Source of the DNA: an uncultured Bacteroidales bacterium
Lineage (GTDB): Bacteria; Bacteroidota; Bacteroidia; Bacteroidales; UBA932
Direction of reading: 5' to 3'
Assembly: GCA_934702165.1 (NCBI GenBank)
Contig: CAKUYG010000038.1
Coordinates: 1 to 13,735 of the forward strand
DNA: 13,735 nucleotides
Shown in pieces: positions 7,266-13,735 of the stretch. The notes under the pieces are model-generated. The model ran no database searches, was not told the DNA's origin, and was given only the letters and a program-made list of their open reading frames with translations. A program made the position numbers and the translations under genes. Position 1 is the first letter of the stretch; every line of letters begins with the position of its first letter.

Positions 7266-7886
7266 TTATTCTGATTTCTTGCCTTTGGTCTTGACGTAGG
7301 CTGCGTTGAGGCCTTCGAGAAGGGTGTCGGTGATGTCGAGTTCAGGAGAGCCTGTCACTACTGGTAGGGAGATGATGTCCCCCTGAGTGGCGAGTATGAG
7401 GGCGTATTTCTTGTCGGCGTTGAACTCGGCGATGTAGGAGTTGATCGCATCGGCGATCTGGTTCATCATCACCTGCTGCTCCTCGGCGATCTCCTGCTGC
7501 TTCTGTGCTGCATAGGTCTGGAAGCTGTTCTGCTGCTGCTGGAGTTTCACGCTCTGGGATTCGGCTACTGACTGGGTCAGGAGTCCCTTGTTGATCTTGT
7601 CCTGAAACGCCTTGATGTCCTTCTCGAGTTTGGTCCCCCTGCGGGTAACCTCCTGGTCGATGCTGTTGACTTTGGTTTCCACTACGCTGCGCAGGTCGTT
7701 GGCCATGTCGTACTCGCTGACAATGCGGTCCATGTTGAAGTAGACGATGGCTCCGGACTGTGCCGCTGCCGTGCTTGGCTCGGCTGCTGCGCTGCCGGCC
7801 TGTGTGCTGCCTGCCTGGTTGCAGGATGTGAGCGCGAGGGCTGCTGCGAGCGATCCGGCGCTGAGGATAAGGGAAATCTTGTTCAT
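7266..7886 (-). CDS. Skp/OmpH-like lipoprotein
   Basis: The 206-residue protein has a lipoprotein signal with lipobox LTSC at 19-22, then an Ala/Ser/Thr/Gln-rich linker to about residue 45. An OmpH/Skp-type region follows: IVYFNMDRIVSEYDMAND, a long Gln/Glu/Lys-rich coiled coil (about 60-150), and YALILATQGDIISLPVVTGSPELDITDTLLEGLN at the end. Skp family proteins hold unfolded outer-membrane proteins in the periplasm. A lipid anchor would tether this one to a membrane, unlike the soluble paralogue at 12890-13471. The start ATG at 7886 is followed directly by the signal peptide. A -7 box lies 39 bp upstream, so it may start its own transcript with the glycosyltransferase and the second lipoprotein. 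Confidence 0.85.
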   Translation of the reverse strand: MNKISLILSAGSLAAALALTSCNQAGSTQAGSAAAEPSTAAAQSGAIVYFNMDRIVSEYDMANDLRSVVETKVNSIDQEVTRRGTKLEKDIKAFQDKINKGLLTQSVAESQSVKLQQQQNSFQTYAAQKQQEIAEEQQVMMNQIADAINSYIAEFNADKKYALILATQGDIISLPVVTGSPELDITDTLLEGLNAAYVKTKGKKSE

Positions 7887-7925
7887 TTTATGCTAATTAT
7901 TTCTTTTTGGTCATTGGTAAGCCTG

Positions 7926-7933
7926 CAAAAGTA
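7926..7933 (-). promoter_or_regulatory. -7 box of the Skp-like lipoprotein gene
   Basis: The minus strand reads TACTTTTG, matching TAnnTTTG, 39 bases before the ATG at 7886. It shares TTACTTTTGCA with the pdxJ promoter. It lies in the 65-bp gap after pdxJ. No clear -33 element. Confidence 0.45.
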
Positions 7934-7951
7934 AGCAAAAAATCTGACATC

Positions 7952-8668
7952 TCAGCCCATTGTGGCTTCGAGGTACTTGTGGATGGTCGTCTCGAGTCCC
8001 ATGTACAGGGCGTCGCAGATCAGGGCATGTCCGATGCTCACCTCATCCGTCCACGGGATGGTGTGGATGAAATATTGCAGGTTCTCGAGCGAGAGGTCAT
8101 GCCCCGCGTTGAGTCCGAGTCCGATTTCCCTGGCTTTTTCTGCGGTCTTGAGGTATGGTTCTATGGCTTTTTCCTTGTTCTCGGAATATTCGGCTGCATA
8201 TCCTGCCGTGTACAGTTCCACCCTGTCGGCTCCGCACTTCATGGCTCCTTCGGCCATGGCCGGATCCGGGTCGATGAATATTGATGTCCTTATCCCCCTG
8301 GCTTTGAACGAAGCGCATACGCGGCTGAGAAAGGCGTAGTTCTTTACCGTGTCCCAGCCGGCATTGGATGTCAAGGCGTCCGGGGCGTCCGGTACGAGTG
8401 TCACCTGGTCAGGCACCACTTCGCATACGAGGGCGCAGAAGCTGCCCGTCGGGTTGCCTTCGATGTTGAATTCTGTTTTGATCTCCGGGCGCAGCATGCG
8501 CACATCGGAGTAGCGGATGTGCCTCTCGTCAGGTCTCGGGTGGACCGTGATCCCTTCAGCGCCGAAACGCTCGCAGTCGAGCGCCGCCTTGAGCACGTCC
8601 GGCATGTTGCCTCCGCGCGCATTGCGCAGCAGGGCAATCTTGTTGATGTTTACACTGAGTCGTGTCAT
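7952..8668 (-). CDS. pdxJ: Pyridoxine 5'-phosphate synthase
   Basis: The 238-residue TIM-barrel enzyme condenses 1-deoxyxylulose 5-phosphate with 3-amino-2-oxopropyl phosphate to make pyridoxine phosphate, the last ring-forming step of the DXP-dependent vitamin B6 route in the cytoplasm. Family motifs are intact: [15 protein letters not shown] at the N terminus, [11 protein letters not shown] with H43, R45, R49 and H50, FNIEGN with E70, [12 protein letters not shown] with H190, and [16 protein letters not shown] near the end. By comparison with the Escherichia coli enzyme, H43, E70 and H190 are the catalytic residues. ATG at 8668 is the natural start. It is divergent from nadK over 72 bp and is followed after 65 bp by the Skp-like lipoprotein gene, as in other Bacteroidales where pdxJ and nadK are divergent. 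Confidence 0.95.
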   Translation of the reverse strand: MTRLSVNINKIALLRNARGGNMPDVLKAALDCERFGAEGITVHPRPDERHIRYSDVRMLRPEIKTEFNIEGNPTGSFCALVCEVVPDQVTLVPDAPDALTSNAGWDTVKNYAFLSRVCASFKARGIRTSIFIDPDPAMAEGAMKCGADRVELYTAGYAAEYSENKEKAIEPYLKTAEKAREIGLGLNAGHDLSLENLQYFIHTIPWTDEVSIGHALICDALYMGLETTIHKYLEATMG

Positions 8669-8693
8669 CTTCTGTAAGACTTTATCTAAGTTG

Positions 8694-8701
8694 CAAAAGT
8701 A
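8694..8701 (-). promoter_or_regulatory. -7 box of pdxJ
   Basis: The minus strand reads TACTTTTG, an exact TAnnTTTG match, 25 bases before the pdxJ ATG at 8668. No TTTG at the -33 distance is evident. Confidence 0.45.
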
Positions 8702-8714
8702 ACAATAATTGTAA
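8700..8714. promoter_or_regulatory. 15-bp palindrome resembling a PerR/Fur-type box
   Basis: TAACAATAATTGTAA contains a perfect 11-bp palindrome (8702-8712). It agrees with the Bacillus-type PerR box TTATAATnATTATAA at 11 of 14 defined positions by hand count. It overlaps the pdxJ -7 box by two bases and lies 9 bp before the nadK -7 box. The half-sites TAACAA and TTGTAA are the same as those between the Fur-family gene and trxB. Function is inference. Confidence 0.35.
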
Positions 8715-8723
8715 TAAATGTGC

Positions 8724-8731
8724 TAAATTTG
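8724..8731 (+). promoter_or_regulatory. -7 box of nadK
   Basis: TAAATTTG matches TAnnTTTG and lies 9 bases before the ATG at 8741. It overlaps the alternative GTG-started reading (8720), which supports the later ATG as the true start. Confidence 0.5.
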
Positions 8732-8740
8732 GCGGTTGTT

Positions 8741-9565
8741 ATGATACTTGCAGGCTATATCAAAAAGGAGGGGCTTTGGGATGATCCGCGTGTAAGGGAG
8801 ATGATTTCCTCCCTGGAGGCGGAAGGGTCCGAGGTATACCGGGTATCTTCCGTCGCGGATGTGCGTCCCGGCACGGATGCGATTTTGAGCCTCGGCGGCG
8901 ACGGGACCTTCCTCTCTGCTGCCCTCATAGCAGTACCTGCTTCCCTTCCCGTGCTCGGGGTCAATCTGGGCCGGCTCGGTTTCCTTTCGGAGTGCCGCCC
9001 CGAGGACCTGCCCTCGGCCGTCAGGGCCGGGGAGTTCCGTATCGAACAGAGGGATCTTCTTCAGGTGAGCGCCGATGTGCCTCTGCCTGAGGCGTTCTGG
9101 CCTTTTGCCCTCAACGAGACCGTGGTCTCGCGTGTGGGGGCCTCGATGCTCGGGGTGGATGTGGAGCTGGATGGGGAGAAGCTCCCCACGTGGTGGGCTG
9201 ACGGCCTGCTTGTAGCCACGAGCACCGGTTCCACCGCCTATTCCCTCAGTGTGGGCGGTCCTGTATGCACCCCTGATGCAGGTGTGTTCATCGTCGCCCC
9301 AGTCTCCCCGCACAATCTCAACGTGCGTCCGCTTGTGGTGCCGCGTACTTCGCGCATCGCCATCAGTTTCCGCTCCAGAGAAGAGAGCGTGGCGTTTTCG
9401 GTGGACAACCGGACCTGCCGCATCCCGGCCGGGGCGAAGGTGGAGGTATGCGCGGCGCCGCGCAGCCTCAAATGCCTGTGCATCGGCAAACCAAATTTTA
9501 TCAACGCGCTGCGTACCAGGCTCCTGTGGGGGGAGGATGTGCGCAACGGAAACGAAACATCATGA
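8741..9565 (+). CDS. nadK: NAD kinase
   Basis: The 274-residue cytoplasmic enzyme phosphorylates NAD to NADP, supplying NADPH for enzymes such as TrxB. The signature GGDGT is at 52-56 with the catalytic Asp at 54, followed by LGVNLGRLGFLSE, the substrate-binding LNETVVSR and DGLLVATSTGSTAYSLSVGGP, all typical. A GTG at 8720 would add seven residues but would put the promoter box inside the gene, so ATG at 8741 is preferred; the family sequence (MILAGYIKK) also begins there. The stop overlaps the uppS start as ATGA (9562-9565). The N terminus diverges from pdxJ across 72 bp holding both promoters. Confidence 0.94.
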   Translation: MILAGYIKKEGLWDDPRVREMISSLEAEGSEVYRVSSVADVRPGTDAILSLGGDGTFLSAALIAVPASLPVLGVNLGRLGFLSECRPEDLPSAVRAGEFRIEQRDLLQVSADVPLPEAFWPFALNETVVSRVGASMLGVDVELDGEKLPTWWADGLLVATSTGSTAYSLSVGGPVCTPDAGVFIVAPVSPHNLNVRPLVVPRTSRIAISFRSREESVAFSVDNRTCRIPAGAKVEVCAAPRSLKCLCIGKPNFINALRTRLLWGEDVRNGNETS

Positions 9566-10275
9566 CTATGATACAACAGGAGAAACTGCCCCGTCACGTC
9601 TCGCTCATCATGGACGGTAACGGCAGATGGGCCCGCCAGCGTGGAAAAGAGAGAGTCTACGGCCATTTCGAGGGCGTCGAGAGCGTCCGTGCCGTCATGG
9701 AGACTTCGGTGGAACTGGGCATCGAGTATGTGTCCTTCTTCGCCTTCTCCGAGGAGAACTGGGGGAGACCGGCTGATGAGGTGAACACCCTCATGGAACT
9801 GATGTGCAAGGCTATGGAGAACGAGCTCCCGACATTCCTCGGCCACGGGGTGCGCTTCATGGTACTTGGCGACAGGGAGAGGCTCTCAGACTCTCTCAAT
9901 GCAGTGATAGACAGGATAATGGCCTCCACTTCGGAGGGGAAGGACCTGACGATGATACTTTTCCTCAGCTACAGCGGCCGCTGGGACATACTTCAGGCTG
10001 CTCAGAGGATGGCACACGATTTGATTGAACACCCCGGTCTCCGGATAGGGGCGGAAGAATTCTCCCGTTATCTGGTGACGGACGGGATTCCGGACCCGGA
10101 TCTGCTGATTCGCACTTCCGGTGAGGAGAGGATCAGCAATTACATGCTCTGGCAGACGGCCTATACGGAATTCGTGTTCACCGATACTCTCTGGCCGGAT
10201 TTCCGCCGTGAGGAGTACTTGGCTGCGCTGGAGGAGTATGCCTCGCGTGACCGCAGGTTCGGAAAAGTCAAATAA
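9562..10275 (+). CDS. uppS: Undecaprenyl diphosphate synthase (cis-prenyltransferase)
   Basis: The 237-residue enzyme extends farnesyl diphosphate with isopentenyl diphosphate to undecaprenyl diphosphate, the lipid carrier of peptidoglycan and surface glycans. The catalytic motif LIMDGNGRWA has D18; FFAFSEENWGRP, LSYSGRWDI and RTSGEERISNYMLWQ (184-198) follow, then FTDTLWPDF, all as in the Z-prenyltransferase family. An upstream in-frame ATG at 9448 lies inside nadK and is not credible; ATG at 9562, overlapping the nadK stop as ATGA, puts D18 at the usual distance from the N terminus. The next gene is bamA, 31 bp away; uppS-bamA-ompH is a common Bacteroidales order. Confidence 0.95.
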   Translation: MTMIQQEKLPRHVSLIMDGNGRWARQRGKERVYGHFEGVESVRAVMETSVELGIEYVSFFAFSEENWGRPADEVNTLMELMCKAMENELPTFLGHGVRFMVLGDRERLSDSLNAVIDRIMASTSEGKDLTMILFLSYSGRWDILQAAQRMAHDLIEHPGLRIGAEEFSRYLVTDGIPDPDLLIRTSGEERISNYMLWQTAYTEFVFTDTLWPDFRREEYLAALEEYASRDRRFGKVK

Positions 10276-10281
10276 TTGGTC

Positions 10282-10289
10282 TATATTTG
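10282..10289 (+). promoter_or_regulatory. Possible -7 box of bamA
   Basis: TATATTTG matches TAnnTTTG, 17 bases before the bamA ATG. A partial -33 element TTCG (10258-10261) lies 20 bp upstream. AATAATT (10271-10277) and AATTATT (10292-10298) form an inverted repeat around the box. It would allow bamA-ompH expression apart from nadK-uppS. Confidence 0.4.
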
Positions 10290-10306
10290 TGAATTATTGA
10301 TTTAAG

Positions 10307-12886
10307 ATGAAGATAGGACGGATACTTGCCATTTCGTTACTTGCTCTCGTGTGCGCTGCAGCCGGTGCGCAGGAGTCCGGGGTCGAAGTGGACTACAATC
10401 ATCCCCGCACATACAGGGTCGGAGGAGTCAGCGTAGAAGGCAACACATACTACCGTGACCAGCAGATCATCTCCCATGCAGGCCTCCAGAAAGGAATGGA
10501 AGTGACCGTGCCGGGCGAGACGATGACCAACATCGTAAGGCGCCTGTGGCTCCAGCGCTACTTCGAAGACGTCTCCATCACCATAGACAGCCTGAGTGCC
10601 GGGAGGGATTCCGCCTACTTCACCATCCGGGTCAAAGAACGCCCGAGGGTGTCCAGCTGGACTTTCTCAGGCGTGAAGTCCGGGGAGAGGAAAGACATCC
10701 AGGAGAGAGTGAACCTGCGCAGGGGTGGGGAGTTCTCCGAATACGTGGAGAAAACCACCTCCGACATCATCAAGCGCTACTTCGCCGAGAAAGGTTTCCT
10801 GCTCTGCGAGGTCAATGCCGAGGTCACGAAGGACACCGTCATCCGCAACGCCATCAGGGTCAACTTCGCCGTCAACAAGGGACAGAAGATCAAGGTGCGC
10901 GACATCAACTTCATCGGCAACGAGCATGTCTCCGACTACAAGCTCGCCCGTTCCATGAAGAAGACGAAGTCCAACAAGTTCTACAACTTCTTCAATAGCA
11001 AGAAATTCAACGAAAAGGAGTATCTCAACGACAAGAAGGGCGCGCTCGCCGCGTTCAACGAGGCCGGTTACCGCGATGCCAGGATAGTGCGGGACTCTGT
11101 CTATTACGTGGCCCCGAACCGTCTTGGTATAGATCTGGTGTTCGATGAGGGGGACAAATATTATTTCCGTGACATAAGTTGGACCGGCAACTCCGTCTAC
11201 TCTTCCGACGCTCTCAACCAGGTGCTCGCCATCAGCAAGGGTGATGTCTACGACAAGGTCACCATGGAGAAAAGGCTTTACGGCGGCGGCAAGCAGACCG
11301 ACTACGACGTGTCCAAGCTCTACCGTGACAACGGTTACCTTTTCTTCCAGATCAACCCTGTCGAGACCAATATCCAGAACGACTCCGTCGATGTGGAGAT
11401 GCGCATCTCCGAGGGCAAGCAGGCCACGATCGGCGACATAGTGATCAACGGCAACGACCTCACCAACGAGAAGGTGGTCCGCCGCCAGCTCTTCACCCGT
11501 CCGGGATACCTTTTCAGCCAGAGCGACTTCGAGCGCTCCATCAGGGAGATTGCTTCTCTGGGTCAGTTTGATGCCGAAGCCATCATGCAGCAGGGTACGG
11601 GTTATTCTATGGTCACTAACCCGCTTGATAACACCGTAGATATCATATATAATGTGACGGAGAAGCCTTCTTCGCAACTTGAGGTCTCAGGCGGATGGGG
11701 CGGAAGGACTTTCGTGGCCACGGTCGGCGTCAGCTTCAACAATTTCTCGACCCAGCGTTTCTTCGACAAGAGCGCGTGGCGTCCGGTACCGCTTGGCGAT
11801 GCCCAGAACCTGGCTTTCCGTTTCCAGACCAACGGTACATATTACACGGCACTTACTGCCAATTTCACCGAACCGTGGCTTTTCGGCAAGAAGCCGACGT
11901 CACTCAATCTCGGCGCCTACTATACCCGCCAGACCAACTCGTACCTTGCGCTCAACTTCCTCAGCAACGACCGTCAGATGGAGGTCTTCGGCTTCTCCGC
12001 CTCACTCGGTACCCGTCTGAAGTGGCCTGACAGTTACTTCGTGTTGTACAACGGCCTCAACTGGCAGTCATATAAGTTGACCAACTGGTATTCAGGATAC
12101 TTCATCTTCGATGACGGTATAGCCAACAACATCAACTACTCCCTCAGTCTCGTGCGCAACTCCACTGACCAGCAGATCTATCCGCGTACCGGCTCCGACT
12201 TCTCGTTCTCTCTCCAGCTGACCCCGCCGTTCTCCCTGTTCAGGAAGTACGACTACGACAGCGACGGCAACAGATTCTCTGTGGGCAGTTACAAGGACGT
12301 CAACTACAACAACTGGTCATCAAAGCAGCGCTACAAGTGGATCGAGTACCACAAATGGAAAGTTTCCGGCGCTACATACACCAAACTTGTCGGGGATCTC
12401 GTCCTGATGACCAGGGCGCAGTTCGGTTATCTCGGCTACTACAACAGAAACTGGGGATATTCTCCATTTGAGGGCTTCCTCCTCGGTGGTGACGGAATGT
12501 CAGGCTACAACACCTATGGTTCTGAAGTGATTTCTCTGCGCGGTTACGAGAACTATTCTCTCACCCCGTATGAGCCGTCCACCTACAATTCTACAGGCTA
12601 TGCCTACGCCGGTAATGTCTACGACAAATTCACCGTGGAGTTGCGTTACCCGGTCATCCTCCAGCCTACATCGACCATCTATGTGCTCGGCTTCCTTGAG
12701 GGTGGCAACGCCTGGTCTGACATCAGAAAGTTCAATCCTTTCCAGATCAAACGCAGCGCCGGAGTGGGTGTGCGCATCTTCCTTCCGATGGTCGGACTTC
12801 TCGGTGTGGACTGGGGCTACGGATTCGATACCACGGATTCCAGCAAACGCAGCCAGTTCCACTTCGTGATCGGACAACAATTTTAA
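10307..12886 (+). CDS. bamA: Outer membrane protein assembly factor BamA (Omp85 family)
   Basis: This 859-residue outer-membrane beta-barrel protein is the core insertase that folds other barrels into the outer membrane. It has a signal peptide (cleavage expected after A21, AGA before Q22). About five POTRA repeats span residues 34-450, each with a VxGN-like turn such as VSVEGN, INFIGN, ISWTGN and IVINGN. The third contains a Lys/Asn-rich insert (KKTKSNKFYNFFNSKK). The barrel runs from about 455 to the end, with ISLRGYENY (conserved R745 of the RGY motif), LLGVDWGYGFD and a final aromatic residue (FVIGQQF), the usual barrel signal. Length and order are typical of Bacteroidota. Its partner BamD is at 2078-2869 and a Skp-like chaperone follows directly. 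Confidence 0.95.
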   Translation: MKIGRILAISLLALVCAAAGAQESGVEVDYNHPRTYRVGGVSVEGNTYYRDQQIISHAGLQKGMEVTVPGETMTNIVRRLWLQRYFEDVSITIDSLSAGRDSAYFTIRVKERPRVSSWTFSGVKSGERKDIQERVNLRRGGEFSEYVEKTTSDIIKRYFAEKGFLLCEVNAEVTKDTVIRNAIRVNFAVNKGQKIKVRDINFIGNEHVSDYKLARSMKKTKSNKFYNFFNSKKFNEKEYLNDKKGALAAFNEAGYRDARIVRDSVYYVAPNRLGIDLVFDEGDKYYFRDISWTGNSVYSSDALNQVLAISKGDVYDKVTMEKRLYGGGKQTDYDVSKLYRDNGYLFFQINPVETNIQNDSVDVEMRISEGKQATIGDIVINGNDLTNEKVVRRQLFTRPGYLFSQSDFERSIREIASLGQFDAEAIMQQGTGYSMVTNPLDNTVDIIYNVTEKPSSQLEVSGGWGGRTFVATVGVSFNNFSTQRFFDKSAWRPVPLGDAQNLAFRFQTNGTYYTALTANFTEPWLFGKKPTSLNLGAYYTRQTNSYLALNFLSNDRQMEVFGFSASLGTRLKWPDSYFVLYNGLNWQSYKLTNWYSGYFIFDDGIANNINYSLSLVRNSTDQQIYPRTGSDFSFSLQLTPPFSLFRKYDYDSDGNRFSVGSYKDVNYNNWSSKQRYKWIEYHKWKVSGATYTKLVGDLVLMTRAQFGYLGYYNRNWGYSPFEGFLLGGDGMSGYNTYGSEVISLRGYENYSLTPYEPSTYNSTGYAYAGNVYDKFTVELRYPVILQPTSTIYVLGFLEGGNAWSDIRKFNPFQIKRSAGVGVRIFLPMVGLLGVDWGYGFDTTDSSKRSQFHFVIGQQF

Positions 12887-12889
12887 AGT

Positions 12890-13471
12890 ATGAATTATAT
12901 GAAAAAGATTCTTTTGATCGCCGCAACGGCGCTCGTAGCGATTTCTGCTGCGGCACAGCCGAAATTCGCTCATGTCAACTTCTCCGAGCTCGTTCAGCTC
13001 AGCCCTGAGGCCGACAAGGCCCGTGCCACCATGGCAGCTTCAAGCAAGGAGGCCCAGGAGACATATCAGGCTATGGTTGAGGAGTTCAACACCAAGTGGA
13101 GTCAATATGAGGCCAAGGCCAATACTTGGACTGCCGCGATCAAGGCCAGCAAGGAAAAAGAAATCCAAGAGATCCAGCAGCGCATACAGGAGTTCGGACA
13201 GACAGTCGATGCCGAGCTTCAGCAGCAGCAGCAGACTCTGATGGCCCCTATCGTGAAGAAGGCCCAGGACACCGTGAAGGACCTCGCCAAGCAGGGGGGA
13301 TATGTCTATGTGTTCGATGTCGGCTCCCTGATGTATTACGATGACGCGCAGAGCACGGACCTTACTCCTCTTGCTCGCAAGGCTCTCGGCATAGCCGATG
13401 ACCGCACTCTTGAGTCTCTCCAGGCAGAGCTTCAGGCCCAGCAGCAGGGTCAGACGACACCTGCAAACTAG
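12890..13471 (+). CDS. ompH: Skp/OmpH-family periplasmic chaperone
   Basis: The 193-residue protein begins with a cleavable signal peptide ([20 protein letters not shown] after MNY) and has no lipobox, so it should be soluble in the periplasm. Mature OmpH sequence follows: [24 protein letters not shown], a long Gln/Glu/Lys-rich coiled coil containing a run of five glutamines (CAG codons near 13220), then [23 protein letters not shown]. Skp keeps unfolded outer-membrane proteins from aggregating on their way to BamA. Its position 3 bp after bamA supports this. ATG at 12899 (MKKIL) is an equally plausible start, three codons later. The C-terminal tail is Gln-rich. An intrinsic terminator lies 18 bp after the stop. 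Confidence 0.9.
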   Translation: MNYMKKILLIAATALVAISAAAQPKFAHVNFSELVQLSPEADKARATMAASSKEAQETYQAMVEEFNTKWSQYEAKANTWTAAIKASKEKEIQEIQQRIQEFGQTVDAELQQQQQTLMAPIVKKAQDTVKDLAKQGGYVYVFDVGSLMYYDDAQSTDLTPLARKALGIADDRTLESLQAELQAQQQGQTTPAN

Positions 13472-13488
13472 AACGACCACACTTTATT

Positions 13489-13518
13489 GGCCCTGCCCCA
13501 AGGGAGGCGGGGCCTTTT
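13489..13518 (+). terminator. Intrinsic terminator of the nadK-uppS-bamA-ompH unit
   Basis: GGCCCTGCC (13489-13497) pairs with GGCGGGGCC (13506-13514) to give a 9-bp stem with one G-U pair and an 8-base loop, followed by TTTT. It lies 18 bp after the ompH stop and before the next gene's promoter. Confidence 0.85.
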
Positions 13519-13546
13519 GCACTGAAACTACACCAATTAACTTTTG
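13516..13546 (+). promoter_or_regulatory. Possible promoter of the 2-oxoacid oxidoreductase gene
   Basis: TTTG (13516-13519) as -33 element and TAACTTTTG (13538-13546), a -7 box with one extra base, are 18 bp apart. The ATG begins 3 bases after the final G, predicting a leaderless transcript. The -33 element overlaps the T-run of the terminator. Confidence 0.4.
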
Positions 13547-13548
13547 TA

Positions 13549-13735
13549 ATGCAACATAAAATCATTGACGCCAAAGATGTGGTGATCAGATTTGCTGGAG
13601 ATTCGGGTGATGGAATGCAACTCACCGGATCTCTTTTTGCAGATATGTCAGCCATCTACGGCAATGGACTATCGACCTTCCCGGACTATCCCGCCGAGAT
13701 CCGCGCGCCTCACGGCACCGTTTCCGGCGTGTCCG
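13549..13735 (+). CDS. korA: 2-oxoacid:ferredoxin oxidoreductase subunit alpha, 5' part (probably 2-oxoglutarate, KorA type); continues past window
   Basis: ATG at 13549 opens a frame without stop to the window end (62 complete codons). The translation begins [20 protein letters not shown] and continues [15 protein letters not shown], then [21 protein letters not shown]. These match the N-terminal gamma-type domain of KorA proteins in which gamma and alpha domains are fused. The enzyme oxidises 2-oxoglutarate (or another 2-oxoacid) to the acyl-CoA with reduction of ferredoxin, in the cytoplasm of anaerobes. The partner beta subunit gene would be expected just beyond the window. The substrate cannot be fixed from this fragment. 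It is separated from ompH by a terminator and has its own promoter candidate. Confidence 0.85.
   Translation, partial: MQHKIIDAKDVVIRFAGDSGDGMQLTGSLFADMSAIYGNGLSTFPDYPAEIRAPHGTVSGVS

Noticed and set aside
8723..9313. 196-codon minus-strand open frame
   Set aside because: Antisense to nadK, which has all its motifs.
10307..10372. BamA as a lipoprotein because of C16 in its signal peptide
   Set aside because: The residues before it (ALV) do not form a lipobox, and a normal cleavage site AGA before Q22 follows.
10667..11677. 336-codon minus-strand open frame
   Set aside because: Long, but wholly antisense to the POTRA region of bamA; low-complexity Val/Leu/Asp-rich translation without family motifs.
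13218..13235. CAG triplet run as a phase-variable repeat
   Set aside because: Only five in-frame glutamine codons in a Gln-rich coiled coil; length change would not shift the frame.
1..13735. tRNA, rRNA or riboswitch genes
   Set aside because: No cloverleaf, rRNA segment or recognisable riboswitch core was seen; intergenic gaps are mostly under 100 bp.

Overview
The window is chromosomal DNA of a Bacteroidota bacterium, most likely of the order Bacteroidales. The grounds are: Bacteroidota-type -7 promoter boxes (TAnnTTTG) before several genes, little Shine-Dalgarno sequence, a Bacteroidota-type omega-like RNA polymerase subunit, a lipoprotein BamD, and the block nadK-uppS-bamA-ompH divergent from pdxJ. 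The genus cannot be fixed from sequence alone; Rikenellaceae or a relative is a guess.

Layout. (1) 1-653 is the accessory part: the 3' end of a REP-associated-type transposase (RAYT-like, cut by the window edge), then three imperfect hairpins repeating at exactly 51 bp. (2) 654-1106 (-) is a PerR/Fur-type regulator without the structural zinc cysteines; it is divergent from trxB across 42 bp. (3) 1149-4932 (+) is a tight run trxB-bamD-omega-recN: disulfide reduction, outer-membrane protein assembly, transcription, DNA repair. (4) 4912-8668 (-) holds pdxJ, a lipid-anchored Skp/OmpH-like protein, a GT4 glycosyltransferase and a lipoprotein with a periplasmic-binding-protein (type 1) fold; the last gene overlaps the end of recN by 21 bp. 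(5) 8741-13471 (+) is nadK-uppS-bamA-ompH, closed by a clear intrinsic terminator. (6) 13549 to the end is the start of a 2-oxoacid:ferredoxin oxidoreductase alpha subunit gene.

How the genes work together. BamA and BamD are two core parts of the beta-barrel assembly machine, the two Skp-like proteins are probable periplasmic chaperones (one soluble, one tethered to the membrane), and UppS makes the undecaprenyl carrier for cell-wall and surface glycans. The window is therefore mainly an envelope-biogenesis neighbourhood with cofactor genes (nadK, pdxJ, trxB) mixed in.

Most of the window is ordinary housekeeping sequence. The parts worth a second look are the RAYT plus hairpin array (paired changes keep the stem, and a mismatch is held at one position), shared inverted half-sites in the two divergent intergenic regions, promoter boxes so close to start codons that several mRNAs are probably leaderless, and the lipoprotein/glycosyltransferase module. 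I found no clear new defence or CRISPR system.
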